From Prevotella sp. CAG:732 (GTDB lineage: Bacteria; Bacteroidota; Bacteroidia; Bacteroidales; Bacteroidaceae): DNA of 32,896 nucleotides. The notes under the pieces were generated by a model. It worked only from the letters and a program-made list of their open reading frames with translations. It ran no database searches and had not been told where the DNA came from. This document shows positions 1 to 8,700 of the stretch, one piece after another (position 1 is the first letter of the stretch; every line of letters begins with the position of its first letter). Location of the stretch: the NCBI GenBank assembly GCA_000436035.1, contig FR893268.1:161264-194159 (forward strand), given 5' to 3'. A program made the position numbers and the translations under genes.

Positions 1-326
1 TCAGCAGGAATTGATTCCAAGAAGTTGTCTATTAAGTCGGAAGTACGATCGGCATTATCATCCTTCTTTTCGACTGGTTTCTCCATCTTTTTGAGTTGGT
101 AATGAGCTGCCTCCACCATTTGGAAGATAACCTTCCTGTCAGTGATGTAAATGGCTGCCCTACGCAATTCCTCATCAAAGCTGGCATCGTGGAGCAAGTA
201 TAGATTCTGCAACATCAATAGGCGAGCCGTCTGATAGTACGGATAGAGTGCTAGCAGCTCTCGGAGGTCATAAAGGGTTTCTTTATTCATCTCCTCTGGA
301 TGTTGTATCAATCTTAATAGTTCCAC
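1..326 (-). CDS. Conserved Bacteroidales protein downstream of lptE, 3' end cut by window edge
   Basis: The C-terminus lies outside the window; about 108 residues are visible. They contain a helix-rich stretch (LRELLALYPYYQTARLLMLQ, then LHDASFDEELRRAAIYITDR) that resembles from memory the uncharacterised, TPR-like proteins that follow lptE in Bacteroides genomes. No signal peptide or membrane segment is visible. I chose the GTG at 326 because the residues before the internal ATG at 290 (VELLRLIQHPEEM) look like part of the same helical protein; 290 is the alternative start. It is the last visible gene of the cluster sigma-54 activator, lptE, this gene, separated from lptE by an AT-rich spacer of 46 bases. 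Its function is unknown. Confidence 0.7.
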   Translation of the reverse strand, partial: MELLRLIQHPEEMNKETLYDLRELLALYPYYQTARLLMLQNLYLLHDASFDEELRRAAIYITDRKVIFQMVEAAHYQLKKMEKPVEKKDDNADRTSDLIDNFLESIPA

Positions 327-328
327 AA

Positions 329-366
329 ACGAATATTTATTATTTATAATTTATCATTTATTATCT
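329..366. repeat. AT-rich spacer repeat (TTTATTATTTATAATTTATC type)
   Basis: This short A/T-only stretch fills the gap between the lptE stop and the next start. The same kind of sequence (ATTTATCATTTATTA) recurs at 24718-24747, and relatives of it occupy several other gene junctions in the window. Confidence 0.5.
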
Positions 367-372
367 ACCCCA

Positions 373-894
373 TTACCAGTTGGCAACTGTGGCGTTGAAT
401 ATCTGCTCCACCAAGTCTTTTACCATCTGGTTGACGAGTTCTTCTTGCACAGAGGCTAAGCTCTGAGTGGTCTCGTAACTCTTGGAGGAAGTAAATTGGC
501 GTTCAAAGTCCTCGGTATGGTTTACATTGTTGGTGAATCTCACATTGACCGTGATGGAGAGCTCTGTCTGCGCTGAATATCCCTCACTCGACACACTCTT
601 GTTGCGCTGACTGTACTGGGTTATCTCACCCTCAATCTTTAGGTCGCCGTTGCGTTTCACCTGTTGCAAACGAGTATGGTTGGCAAACTCATCCTTCAAG
701 GCATTGTTGAACATCGGACCCATCGGCCCCCAAACATACGAGCTTCTGATAGGGAACTCGGCTATCTGAATAGTCTTGGTCTTCGTATAGTCGATACTTG
801 CACCGTTGAACTTATAGCTCACGGAGCAAGCCGCCAAAATGCCCATCATCAAGATGACACCTATTATATATATATGTTTGCGAAAACGCTTCAT
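373..894 (-). CDS. lptE: LptE-family lipoprotein (LPS outer-membrane assembly)
   Basis: The 173-residue protein starts with a basic, hydrophobic signal ending in the lipobox LAAC (Cys 23), so it should be lipidated and anchored to the outer membrane facing the periplasm. LptE plugs the LptD barrel that inserts lipopolysaccharide. The body begins SVSYKFNGASIDYTKTKTI, typical of the Bacteroidales LptE family, and its length fits. I start at ATG 894 because the longer open frame upstream overlaps the preceding gene and would bury the signal peptide. It lies 10 bases after the sigma-54 activator stop, so the two are almost certainly co-transcribed. The assignment rests on family resemblance and gene order, not on catalytic residues. 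Confidence 0.85.
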   Translation of the reverse strand: MKRFRKHIYIIGVILMMGILAACSVSYKFNGASIDYTKTKTIQIAEFPIRSSYVWGPMGPMFNNALKDEFANHTRLQQVKRNGDLKIEGEITQYSQRNKSVSSEGYSAQTELSITVNVRFTNNVNHTEDFERQFTSSKSYETTQSLASVQEELVNQMVKDLVEQIFNATVANW

Positions 895-904
895 ATCTTC
901 ATTC

Positions 905-2185
905 TTACTTTTTCTCGTTATCTTCTTCCGAATCCTCATCATTGTTGCCGAGTCCATATTGCTTGATACGGCGATAGAGCGTTCTGTCGGAAATGCCCAA
1001 CTCTTGTGCCGCCTTCTTGCGATTACCATTGTTACGCTCCAAGGCTTTCTCAATCATCTGCCGTCCGATGTCGTTCAAGTTGAGTGTCTCCGGCTCATTG
1101 ATTTCCTCAGCCACAGCATCCTCTGCCTCATGCGGATGAATCACCTGGGCAGGGCGCATAGTGGTAGGATAATTCGGCTCAATGGATGAGATGGATTGCG
1201 GAGCGGAGAAACCACTTGCACCACTCAACTGTCGTGCCTCATCGAGTTGCTTCCTCAAGGAAGTCACATCCCTTCTCAGGTCACTCACGTTGCCTCTCAA
1301 CTCATAGAGTATTTTGTAGAGCAACTCCCTCTCGCTCTCATAACTATGATTGCCGCCCGACTGACTAGGAATCGTCGCCAATTGGGTAGATTCCTCATCT
1401 TGCGGTATATACTTAAGCAGCACATCGGCAGAGATTTCTCTTTGTTCACTGAGTACAGACATCTGTTCGGTGATATTCTTGAGTTGTCTCACATTTCCCG
1501 GCCACTTATATTTCAGCATGATAACCTTGGCGTCATCACTCAGAGAAATCTTTGGCAAGCGATACTTCTCTGCCATCTGCATGGCGAAGAGACGGAACAA
1601 CAAAAGTATGTCATTGCCTCGCTCTCTCAAAGGTGGCATTTGGATAGGAATGGTGTTCAGACGATAATATAAGTCCTCACGGAAACGTCCCTCGCTTACT
1701 GCCTTGCGCATATTGACGTTAGTGGCAGCAACGATTCTCACATCTGTCTTTCTCACTTCCTGTCCGCCTACCCTGATATATTCGCCTGTCTCCAACACAC
1801 GAAGCAGTCGAGCCTGAGTCTGAATAGGCAACTCACCCACTTCATCCAAGAAGATGGTACCCTTGTTGGCGATACCGAAATAACCCTCACTCTCGCCGAT
1901 GGCACCTGTGAAGGAACCCTTCTCATGACCAAAAAGTTCACTGTCTATAGTACCCTCAGGAATACTACCGCAGTTGATGGCGAAATATTTCTCTCGACGG
2001 CGAGGAGAATTGTCATGGATGACACGTGGAATGATCTCTTTTCCGACACCCGATTCACCGATGATCAGCACAGAAAGATCGGTCGGTGCCACCTGCAAGG
2101 CGACATCGAGTGCATGGTTCAAACCATCGCTATTTCCAACGATGTTGTACCTTTGCTTTATCTTCTGTAGTTCACTTACGTCCAT
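905..2185 (-). CDS. Sigma-54-dependent AAA+ transcriptional activator without receiver domain
   Basis: This is an NtrC-type enhancer-binding protein of 426 residues. Walker A is GESGVGKE (43-50), the sigma-54 contact loop is GSFTGA (90-95, Ser in place of the usual first Ala of GAFTGA), Walker B is TIFLDEVGEL (110-119), and the conserved FREDLYYRL stretch follows. The C-terminus carries a Fis-type helix-turn-helix (AAQELGISDRTLYRRIKQYG) and a short acidic tail. The AAA+ domain starts almost at residue 15, so the usual N-terminal response-regulator domain is missing and activity must be controlled otherwise. It has its own promoter in the gap from pdxA and runs into lptE after 10 bases. The fixed pairing with lptE suggests an envelope link, but the target genes cannot be read from this sequence. 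Confidence 0.92.
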   Translation of the reverse strand: MDVSELQKIKQRYNIVGNSDGLNHALDVALQVAPTDLSVLIIGESGVGKEIIPRVIHDNSPRRREKYFAINCGSIPEGTIDSELFGHEKGSFTGAIGESEGYFGIANKGTIFLDEVGELPIQTQARLLRVLETGEYIRVGGQEVRKTDVRIVAATNVNMRKAVSEGRFREDLYYRLNTIPIQMPPLRERGNDILLLFRLFAMQMAEKYRLPKISLSDDAKVIMLKYKWPGNVRQLKNITEQMSVLSEQREISADVLLKYIPQDEESTQLATIPSQSGGNHSYESERELLYKILYELRGNVSDLRRDVTSLRKQLDEARQLSGASGFSAPQSISSIEPNYPTTMRPAQVIHPHEAEDAVAEEINEPETLNLNDIGRQMIEKALERNNGNRKKAAQELGISDRTLYRRIKQYGLGNNDEDSEEDNEKK

Positions 2186-2193
2186 TTAGCTGA

Positions 2194-2227
2194 CAAAATT
2201 ACGCATTTTTTTTGAATAAACTGCAAA
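2194..2227 (-). promoter_or_regulatory. Bacteroidota promoter for the sigma-54 activator and lptE
   Basis: On the minus strand a TAATTTTG -7 box (2194-2201) is preceded, after 22 bases, by TTTG (2224-2227). The expected transcript start is only about 5 bases upstream of the ATG at 2185. Confidence 0.6.
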
Positions 2228-2250
2228 AATGGCATAAAATAGTCACTTTT

Positions 2251-3384
2251 TTAACTTTTCACCTCTGCATTTGGGTTGAAAGGCGCATTTGAATGCTTCT
2301 TTGGGATAGAAAAGCGCACTTTCTCACTCTCATCACGTTTCTCATGATAAAGCTTAGGAAGTGGATTCGCTGAAGCCTCATCATAGTCGTTGCGATGACG
2401 GAATGCATCGATAGCGAGATAGATGGCATGACGGAAAGATGTCTCATCGGCATGACCCGTTCCTGCGATACTAAAGCTTGGTGTCACATCGGCTGTGGTA
2501 CGGATGATTGGGAGACCTGCCGTATAGATCACACCATCCTCGGTATAGAGAGAATGGAACGGTATGGTAGCTTGGTCATGATACATCGCCATGACACCAT
2601 CAAAGTCGGCGAAGTAACCTTGTCCGAAGAACTCATCTGATGCGTATGGACCGAAAGCCTGCACACCTTTTTCTGCCAAGGCATCGATGGCTGGGATGAT
2701 GACTTCACGCTCCTCAATTCCACAACTGGTATCCTCATTGCTCTTTGGATTGAGCGAAAGTACTGCGATACGAGGATTGGTAATCATAAAGTCACGCTTC
2801 AAGGTTTGCTGCATCAGCGTCACCTTCTCTACGATAGCATCTGTAGTGATGCCAGCGGCAACCTCCTTCAACGGAGTCTTCTCCGTAACGGAAGCGATAC
2901 GCAAGTTACCACCCACCAAGATAGACAAGCCTTTCTTGCCCTCACCGAGGCAAGTCTCAATATATTTCTTATGACCTTGGAAAGGATAGTTTTCTATCTG
3001 AGCGTTACCATTGTTGATAGGCGCGGTCACCAAGACATCATACAATCCATTGCGATAATCGGTCATTGCACGGTCGAGAGCTTTTACGGCAGCTTGTCCA
3101 GACTCTGGTGTAGGCATACCCATATCTACCTTCACCTCTTCCTCTACGGCAGCGAGGAGATTGATCCTTCCATCCTGTGCATCCTCTGCTTTCTGGATGA
3201 TAGAGAACTGTCCTGGCAGATTCATCGCCTTACGATAGTAAGCTGCCACCTTAGGGGAACCATATATAATAGGTGTACAGAGTTCCAACATTTCTGGCTC
3301 TGCAAATGCCTTAAAGATGAGTTCATATCCGATACCATTGGTATCGCCATGGGTGATTGCCACCCTTACGTTCTGATTGTCCAT
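2251..3384 (-). CDS. pdxA: PdxA-like 4-hydroxythreonine-4-phosphate dehydrogenase, atypical
   Basis: This 377-residue protein has the PdxA fold signature (VAITHGDTNGIGYELI at the N-terminus, APINNGNAQ, QGHKKYIE with His 138, MYHDQATIPF with His 269). PdxA is an NAD-dependent enzyme of the DXP-independent branch of pyridoxal phosphate synthesis, with three metal-binding histidines. Here the second histidine motif, normally LNPHAG, reads LNPKSN (Lys 214), and the usual DHGTA motif before the IAGTG stretch reads DVTPS. One metal ligand and a conserved substrate-site motif therefore appear lost. I start at ATG 3384 (MDNQNVRVAIT); an in-frame start 36 bases upstream is possible. It lies 83 bases after the DUF4837 gene. 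It may be a divergent PdxA or a related dehydrogenase with another substrate. Confidence 0.8.
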   Translation of the reverse strand: MDNQNVRVAITHGDTNGIGYELIFKAFAEPEMLELCTPIIYGSPKVAAYYRKAMNLPGQFSIIQKAEDAQDGRINLLAAVEEEVKVDMGMPTPESGQAAVKALDRAMTDYRNGLYDVLVTAPINNGNAQIENYPFQGHKKYIETCLGEGKKGLSILVGGNLRIASVTEKTPLKEVAAGITTDAIVEKVTLMQQTLKRDFMITNPRIAVLSLNPKSNEDTSCGIEEREVIIPAIDALAEKGVQAFGPYASDEFFGQGYFADFDGVMAMYHDQATIPFHSLYTEDGVIYTAGLPIIRTTADVTPSFSIAGTGHADETSFRHAIYLAIDAFRHRNDYDEASANPLPKLYHEKRDESEKVRFSIPKKHSNAPFNPNAEVKS

Positions 3385-3467
3385 TGTTTGTTTTTTAATA
3401 AAGTTTTGTTTGCAAATCATTTAAATGTGCGGGCTTCCTTTATTGATAAAAAGAATGACCCGCTATG

Positions 3468-4433
3468 TTAGTTGCCAGCGGCTCTCTTGGCAGTTGTCAT
3501 CACCGCTTCAAGCTGCTTCATGAGATTTCTCTTTTTCATTTCCGGGGCATATACGAAGGCGATGATATAGATCACGTCCTCTTCTAGTGGCACTCGCCCC
3601 ATCCTGTAGGGTCCGCCCATGGCATCTCCCTTCATCTCCCAGAGTCCCTGGGTCAGGTTGTTGTATAGCATCTTGGGGTAGCTAAGCTGCATATACATGT
3701 CGTCCATTTCCCCCACCATATTTTTGCGCAGCAAGCTGTCGATAGCTTTCTTCTCATATCGGGCATTTACCCTCAGGAAGATGAGGTTCTGCATTCCTCG
3801 GGCTGCATTGTTGGATAGCCAGAGGAAGTCCTTCGCCTCCTTGCTGGCATCTAGCTGGGCTGGTATCTTGATGTCGATGCCGAAGAGTCGCTTCACCAGC
3901 TTCTGTTCCTCTGGGTTTTGCTGGATCGCAGCAGACAGGTGCTTCTGCTCCACATCGTAGATGGCACCTTGGAGCAGTCTTGCCCTTGACTGAAGGCTGT
4001 CTCTTAGCTCCTGCACGGAGGCTGCGTGGATGCGGATGATGTTTTGCGGTGTGGCATTCTCATCGTGGCTTACCTTGATGGAGAAAGTCTTTCTCTCATC
4101 TGAGTTTTCTTTCTCCTTATCGGTGGAGGCTCTCTCTGTACCGATATAGAGCACTACTCGGGTTCTCATCAACAGATAGCTCCCACTCACCTTGCCTCGC
4201 TTCACCGAGATAACATTGCACATCGGCTCAGGTTGCGGCAGGATGTCCACGTCTTCCGTCAGCATCGTCTTCACGATATCCAACGTATCTCCCTCCAACA
4301 ACACCTCATAAGGCTGTCCTATGCTAGCAGGCAGTTTCTTCTTATTCCCTCGCTTGCCGCCCAGTGAGCAACTAGCGAAGAAAAGGCAAGCCGTAACAAG
4401 GAGGCTGAAAGCCAAAAGCAATCTTCTAGTCAT
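3468..4433 (-). CDS. DUF4837 family lipoprotein
   Basis: The 321-residue protein opens with a lipoprotein signal (TRRLLLAF to LFFASC, lipobox Cys near residue 21) followed by a basic linker (GGKRGNKKK). The rest is a soluble domain with the pattern of the Bacteroidales DUF4837 family; no enzyme motif is recognisable. I start at ATG 4433 because it gives a complete lipoprotein signal and sits 5 bases after the stop of the 38-aa micro-ORF, which suggests translational coupling. A start about 80 bases earlier would overlap that micro-ORF. It is part of the rlmN transcript. Its role is unknown; an envelope function is inferred from localisation and from the nearby lptE. Confidence 0.8.
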   Translation of the reverse strand: MTRRLLLAFSLLVTACLFFASCSLGGKRGNKKKLPASIGQPYEVLLEGDTLDIVKTMLTEDVDILPQPEPMCNVISVKRGKVSGSYLLMRTRVVLYIGTERASTDKEKENSDERKTFSIKVSHDENATPQNIIRIHAASVQELRDSLQSRARLLQGAIYDVEQKHLSAAIQQNPEEQKLVKRLFGIDIKIPAQLDASKEAKDFLWLSNNAARGMQNLIFLRVNARYEKKAIDSLLRKNMVGEMDDMYMQLSYPKMLYNNLTQGLWEMKGDAMGGPYRMGRVPLEEDVIYIIAFVYAPEMKKRNLMKQLEAVMTTAKRAAGN

Positions 4434-4438
4434 CGTTA

Positions 4439-4555
4439 TTACATATTTTCCAACCACTTCTTTCCTGGTTTTGTGTAAAGCCAGAGCCAAAAGCCGAAAA
4501 CAATGGCAAAACACAGTACCATTGTAAAAAGATACACTTCCATATAACTATTCAT
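4439..4555 (-). CDS. 38-residue single-pass membrane micro-protein
   Basis: Between rlmN and the DUF4837 gene there is a complete ORF of 38 codons: MNSYMEVY, then a hydrophobic helix of about 20 residues (LFTMVLCFAIVFGFWLWLY), then a basic tail TKPGKKWLENM and TAA. Its ATG lies 11 bases after the rlmN stop and its stop lies 5 bases before the DUF4837 ATG, so it exactly fills the gap in an operon. The single transmembrane segment with positive charges after it predicts N-out/C-in insertion. I do not recognise a family. Its packing between two real genes and its protein-like composition argue that it is expressed; it is short enough to be missed by standard gene calling. Confidence 0.65.
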   Translation of the reverse strand: MNSYMEVYLFTMVLCFAIVFGFWLWLYTKPGKKWLENM

Positions 4556-4566
4556 CGTTCATACTT

Positions 4567-5619
4567 TTACGATTCTTCGATATGTCTGATTTCCCCAATC
4601 TTCTTCGAGGTACTCAGCAATCCGCAAGCGGCATAGATGTCTTGTCCACGGCTGGCACGAATCGTAGTGAAAACTCCATGAGAGGTCAAGAAGTCACGGA
4701 ACTGCTCCATCTTCTCATCATCCACCCCATGCAGTGGGATGTCTGGAATCTGGTGGAAACGGATGAGGTTGATACGGCAGTCGAGCCCCTTCAAGAGCTT
4801 GATGATCGCCTTGGCATGCTGCATACTGTCGTTCACACCCTTGAAGACGATATACTCGAAAGAGAGACGACGCTGGTGAGAGAAGTCATAGTTGCGCAAC
4901 AACTCCACTACCTGCTCGATGCCCATTCCCTTCTCGGCTGGCATCAACTCCGCTCTCTCGGATGGTATCGGGTCATGGAGACTGATGGCTACATGGCACT
5001 CACTCTCCTCCAGGAATCGTTTCAACTTGTTCTTGATGCCCACCGAGCTGACCGTGAGACGCTTCGGACTCCATGCCCAACCATAATCGGCAGTCAATAT
5101 CTCCGTGGCACGAAGCACATTGTCGAGGTTGTCCATCGGCTCGCCCTGTCCCATAAACACGATGTTGGTCAAGTTCTCCACCTCAGGCAGAGAGTATATC
5201 TGGTTGAGGATGTCGCCCGCAGGCAAACTCCCCTCAAATCCTTGCTTGCCCGTCTGACAGAAGAGACAGTTCATCTTGCATCCCACCTGCGAGGAAACGC
5301 AGAGGGTGGCACGGTCCTTATCAGGAATATAGACGGTCTCCACAAACTTGCCGCTTCGAGTTGGGAAGAGGTACTTGATGGTACCATCCACAGAGTGCTG
5401 TGCATCGGTATATCCTGCGCATCCTATTTCGTATTCGGCAGCCAGTTTGGCACGGTTGGCTTTCGAGAGATTGGTCATCTCATCGATGCTCTTCACATGC
5501 TGAACATAGAGCCACTTGGCAATCTGTCCACCGGTGAAAGCAGGCATTCCCAAGTCCTTCGCCACCTGCTTCAATTCAGCAAGGGTAAGACCCAAAAGAT
5601 ATTTTTTTTCGTTATTCAT
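4567..5619 (-). CDS. rlmN: 23S rRNA (adenine2503-C2)/tRNA methyltransferase RlmN
   Basis: This is a radical-SAM enzyme of 350 residues that methylates C2 of A2503 in 23S rRNA (and A37 of some tRNAs) by a ping-pong mechanism. The CX3CX2C cluster motif is CKMNCLFC (Cys 114, 118, 121). The SAM-binding GEPMDN stretch follows at MGQGEPMDN, and the second mechanistic cysteine is in DIYAACGLL (Cys 332). The start matches the family N-terminus (LLGLTLAELKQVAKDLGMPAFTG). It is the first gene of the minus-strand cluster. A TATCTTTG box sits only 5 bases before the ATG, implying a very short or absent 5' leader. Confidence 0.96.
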   Translation of the reverse strand: MNNEKKYLLGLTLAELKQVAKDLGMPAFTGGQIAKWLYVQHVKSIDEMTNLSKANRAKLAAEYEIGCAGYTDAQHSVDGTIKYLFPTRSGKFVETVYIPDKDRATLCVSSQVGCKMNCLFCQTGKQGFEGSLPAGDILNQIYSLPEVENLTNIVFMGQGEPMDNLDNVLRATEILTADYGWAWSPKRLTVSSVGIKNKLKRFLEESECHVAISLHDPIPSERAELMPAEKGMGIEQVVELLRNYDFSHQRRLSFEYIVFKGVNDSMQHAKAIIKLLKGLDCRINLIRFHQIPDIPLHGVDDEKMEQFRDFLTSHGVFTTIRASRGQDIYAACGLLSTSKKIGEIRHIEES

Positions 5620-5623
5620 ACTG

Positions 5624-5661
5624 CAAAGATACGCTTTTTTGGCGAAAAAGTGTTATCTTTG
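5624..5661. promoter_or_regulatory. Divergent -7 boxes for rlmN (minus) and the GT2-SpoIID gene (plus)
   Basis: TATCTTTG occurs on both strands in this 92-base divergent gap: minus strand at 5624-5631 and plus strand at 5654-5661. Both match the TAnnTTTG consensus exactly. Well-spaced TTTG -33 elements are not evident for either, so the promoters may be weak or activator-dependent. The plus-strand start would give a leader of about 46 bases. Confidence 0.5.
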
Positions 5662-5710
5662 CCACATATTTTAATATAATAAGCTAAAATGTTTAATATT
5701 CAGAGCTAAA

Positions 5711-8700
5711 ATGAGAGAAAAAATAGACCTTTTCTTGCCTTGTGAAGACCTTATGGTGGCACAAGAAGCCTTGACAGAACTTCACGACAACAAGACTGTT
5801 CAACATATCAATCTCTTGGTAAGTAGCGACTTTGCCGCCCAGCACCAAGTACCCGACGGATGCACCTTCGTGGTCATCGACCGACTAGAGAGTTCCAACA
5901 CCATCACGAGCATCGCCGAGAACACAGATGCCGATTACGTCATCATCTGCACCAAGACCACCCCTATCAAGTGGGGACTCTATGCCTTGGAACGCTTTCT
6001 CCGCACTGCCGACGACACGGGAGCCGTGATGATTTACAGCGACCATTATTCAATGGTTAAGGACGAGCGCCTTTCGCAAGACGGCACTTCCGCCGTGGGT
6101 AAACTCGAAAAGCATCCCGTCATCGACTACCAAGAAGGTTCGCTCCGCGACGACTTCGACTTCGGAAGTCTCTGGCTCATCAAGTCACAATGCCTTCGTG
6201 ACTATGCCGCCCAGACCGATCGAGTAGATTATCTCTATGCGGGTCTCTACGACCTTCGCCTCTACTTGAGCCGTATGGGCGAAATTTTCCACCTCAACGA
6301 ATATCTTTATACGGAGAATGAACTCGACACGAGAAAGAGTGGCGAGAAGCAGTTCGACTACGTAAACCCTCGCAACCGTGAGGTTCAGATAGAGATGGAG
6401 CATGCTTGTACCCAGCACCTGGAGAAGGTGGGAGCACTGATAGATACTAGTTATTATCGCTTGCCCGACTTCAACGAGCAAGACTTTGAGTACGAGGCTT
6501 CCGTGGTCATCCCAGTCTTCAATCGAGAGAAGACCATCGCCGATGCCGTGAAGAGCGCCCTCAGCCAGAAAGCCAACTTCAAGTTTAACGTCATCGTGGT
6601 CAACAACCACTCCACCGACAAGACGGGCGAGATACTCAGTCGCATCGCTCACGAGATGGAAGAGAAGAACGACAAACAGGCTGGTCGCCTCATCCAAATC
6701 GTGCCAGAGCGCAGAGACCTCGGCATCGGTGGTTGCTGGAATGTAGCCATCAACAGCGACCATTGCGGCAAGTTTGCAGTACAGTTGGATAGCGACGACC
6801 TCTATTCTTCGCCAAAGACACTCCAAAAGATAGTAGATGCTTTCTACAAACAGAAGGCGGCGATGATGATTGGCTCCTACCGCATGTGCGACTTCGACCT
6901 CAACACCTTGCCTCCTGGACTCATCGACCACAAGGAATGGACGGAAGACAATGGATGCAACAACGCCTTGCGCATCAATGGATTGGGAGCACCACGTGCT
7001 TTCTTCACGCCATTGGTGAGACAGATTCAGTTCCCTAACACCTCGTATGGCGAGGATTATGCACTGGGCTTGGCTTTCTCTCGCCGCTATCGTATCGGCA
7101 GAATCTACGATGAATTATACCTTTGCCGTCGTTGGGGTGGCAACAGCGACGCCGCCTTAAGTATCGACCGAGTAAACGCCAACAATCTCTACAAAGACCG
7201 CTTGCGCACCATGGAGCTGAAGGCACGCCGACAGATGCTCCAGGGCAAGGCAGACATCATGGAAGACAGCAGCATCTCTAGATTCTTCAACCGCCAGTTG
7301 GAGAAGTGGGATGACGCACGCCATCGTTTCCGTGACCTCAAGCACGTGGAGACCAAGAAGTTATCCGAAGAAGTGCGACTCCAGTTCAATCCGGCTCGCA
7401 TCGTGAGCACCGGAGCCAAGATAGACAAGAAGACCTTGGGCGAACGCCCTTGCTTCCTCTGCGAAAAGAATCGTCCGAAGGAGCAGATGTCACAGCAGAT
7501 AGACGAGCGTTTCCACCTCTTGGTCAACCCATTCCCTATTCTGCCTGTCCACTTCACCATCCCAGCTCGCAAGCATCAGCCACAAGCCATCTACAAAAAC
7601 TATGGCGAGATGCATCGCTTCCTATCCTTGCACAGCGAATTGATGGTATTCTACAATGGTCCGAAATGCGGAGCCTCTGCTCCCGACCATCTTCACTTCC
7701 AGGCTGGTACAAGTGGCATTCTGCCTTTGCAAACCAACTGGCAACGCCTCTCTCGCAACCTCACCGACGTCATCAGCCTCAACGATGAGGAAAAGATTGC
7801 CGTGTTGAGAGATTTCATCGTACCGGCTTTCGTCATCATCTCCAAGAGTGAGGAGAGCGACGAGACTCTCTTCCACCGCCTCTATAAGTCGATGCCGATG
7901 CGTGGCGACGAAACGGAGCCGATGATAAACATCATCGCTTGGCGCAAGGAAGACGAGTATATCAGCGTGGTCATCCCTAGAGAGAAGCATCGTCCGGAAG
8001 CTTACTTCGCTGAGGGCGATGCCCAAGTGATGGTTTCCCCAGGAGCCTTGGATATGTCGGGACTCATCATCACCCCTCGTGAGGAAGACTTCCATAAGTT
8101 GACCGAGGAAAGTGCCACCACCATCTTGCAGGAGTGCGGCATCTCGACAGAGAAGATGAACAGTATCGTGACCAAGCTCAAGACCTCCAAGGAGGCTGAG
8201 ACTGGGGCTGAGACTGCCACCTTATATAATAATGGTAAGCAACCGAACGTCACCGTGGGCATTGTCAGCGGTCAGAAGATTCACTTCTCGCTCAACAAGC
8301 CTTATCTTGCCAAGGGCGAGACCGTGATGGGTGAGCAAGTCGTAGAGTTCTCCGAGGGCGGCGTGCTTTGGAATGGCAATCAGTACAGCAAGTTGACTTT
8401 CCATCCACAGAGTGCCGATGCCTCATTCTCACTGAGTGATGTCACCATCGGTGTCAACTTCCATTGGGAGCGCAAGGAGACACAGACCTTCCTTGGCACA
8501 CTCCGTTTCGTGGTCGAGGCTGACAAGATATGCGCCATCAACGAGTTGCCAGTGGAGAAATACTTGGAGAGTGTTATCTCCAGCGAGATGAGTGCCACCT
8601 CCAGTCTAGAGCTACTGAAGGCACACGCAGTCATTTCCCGTTCTTGGCTCTTGGCACAGATGAAGAAACGTCGTGAGGTAGCTGCCAGCGGCAACAACTT

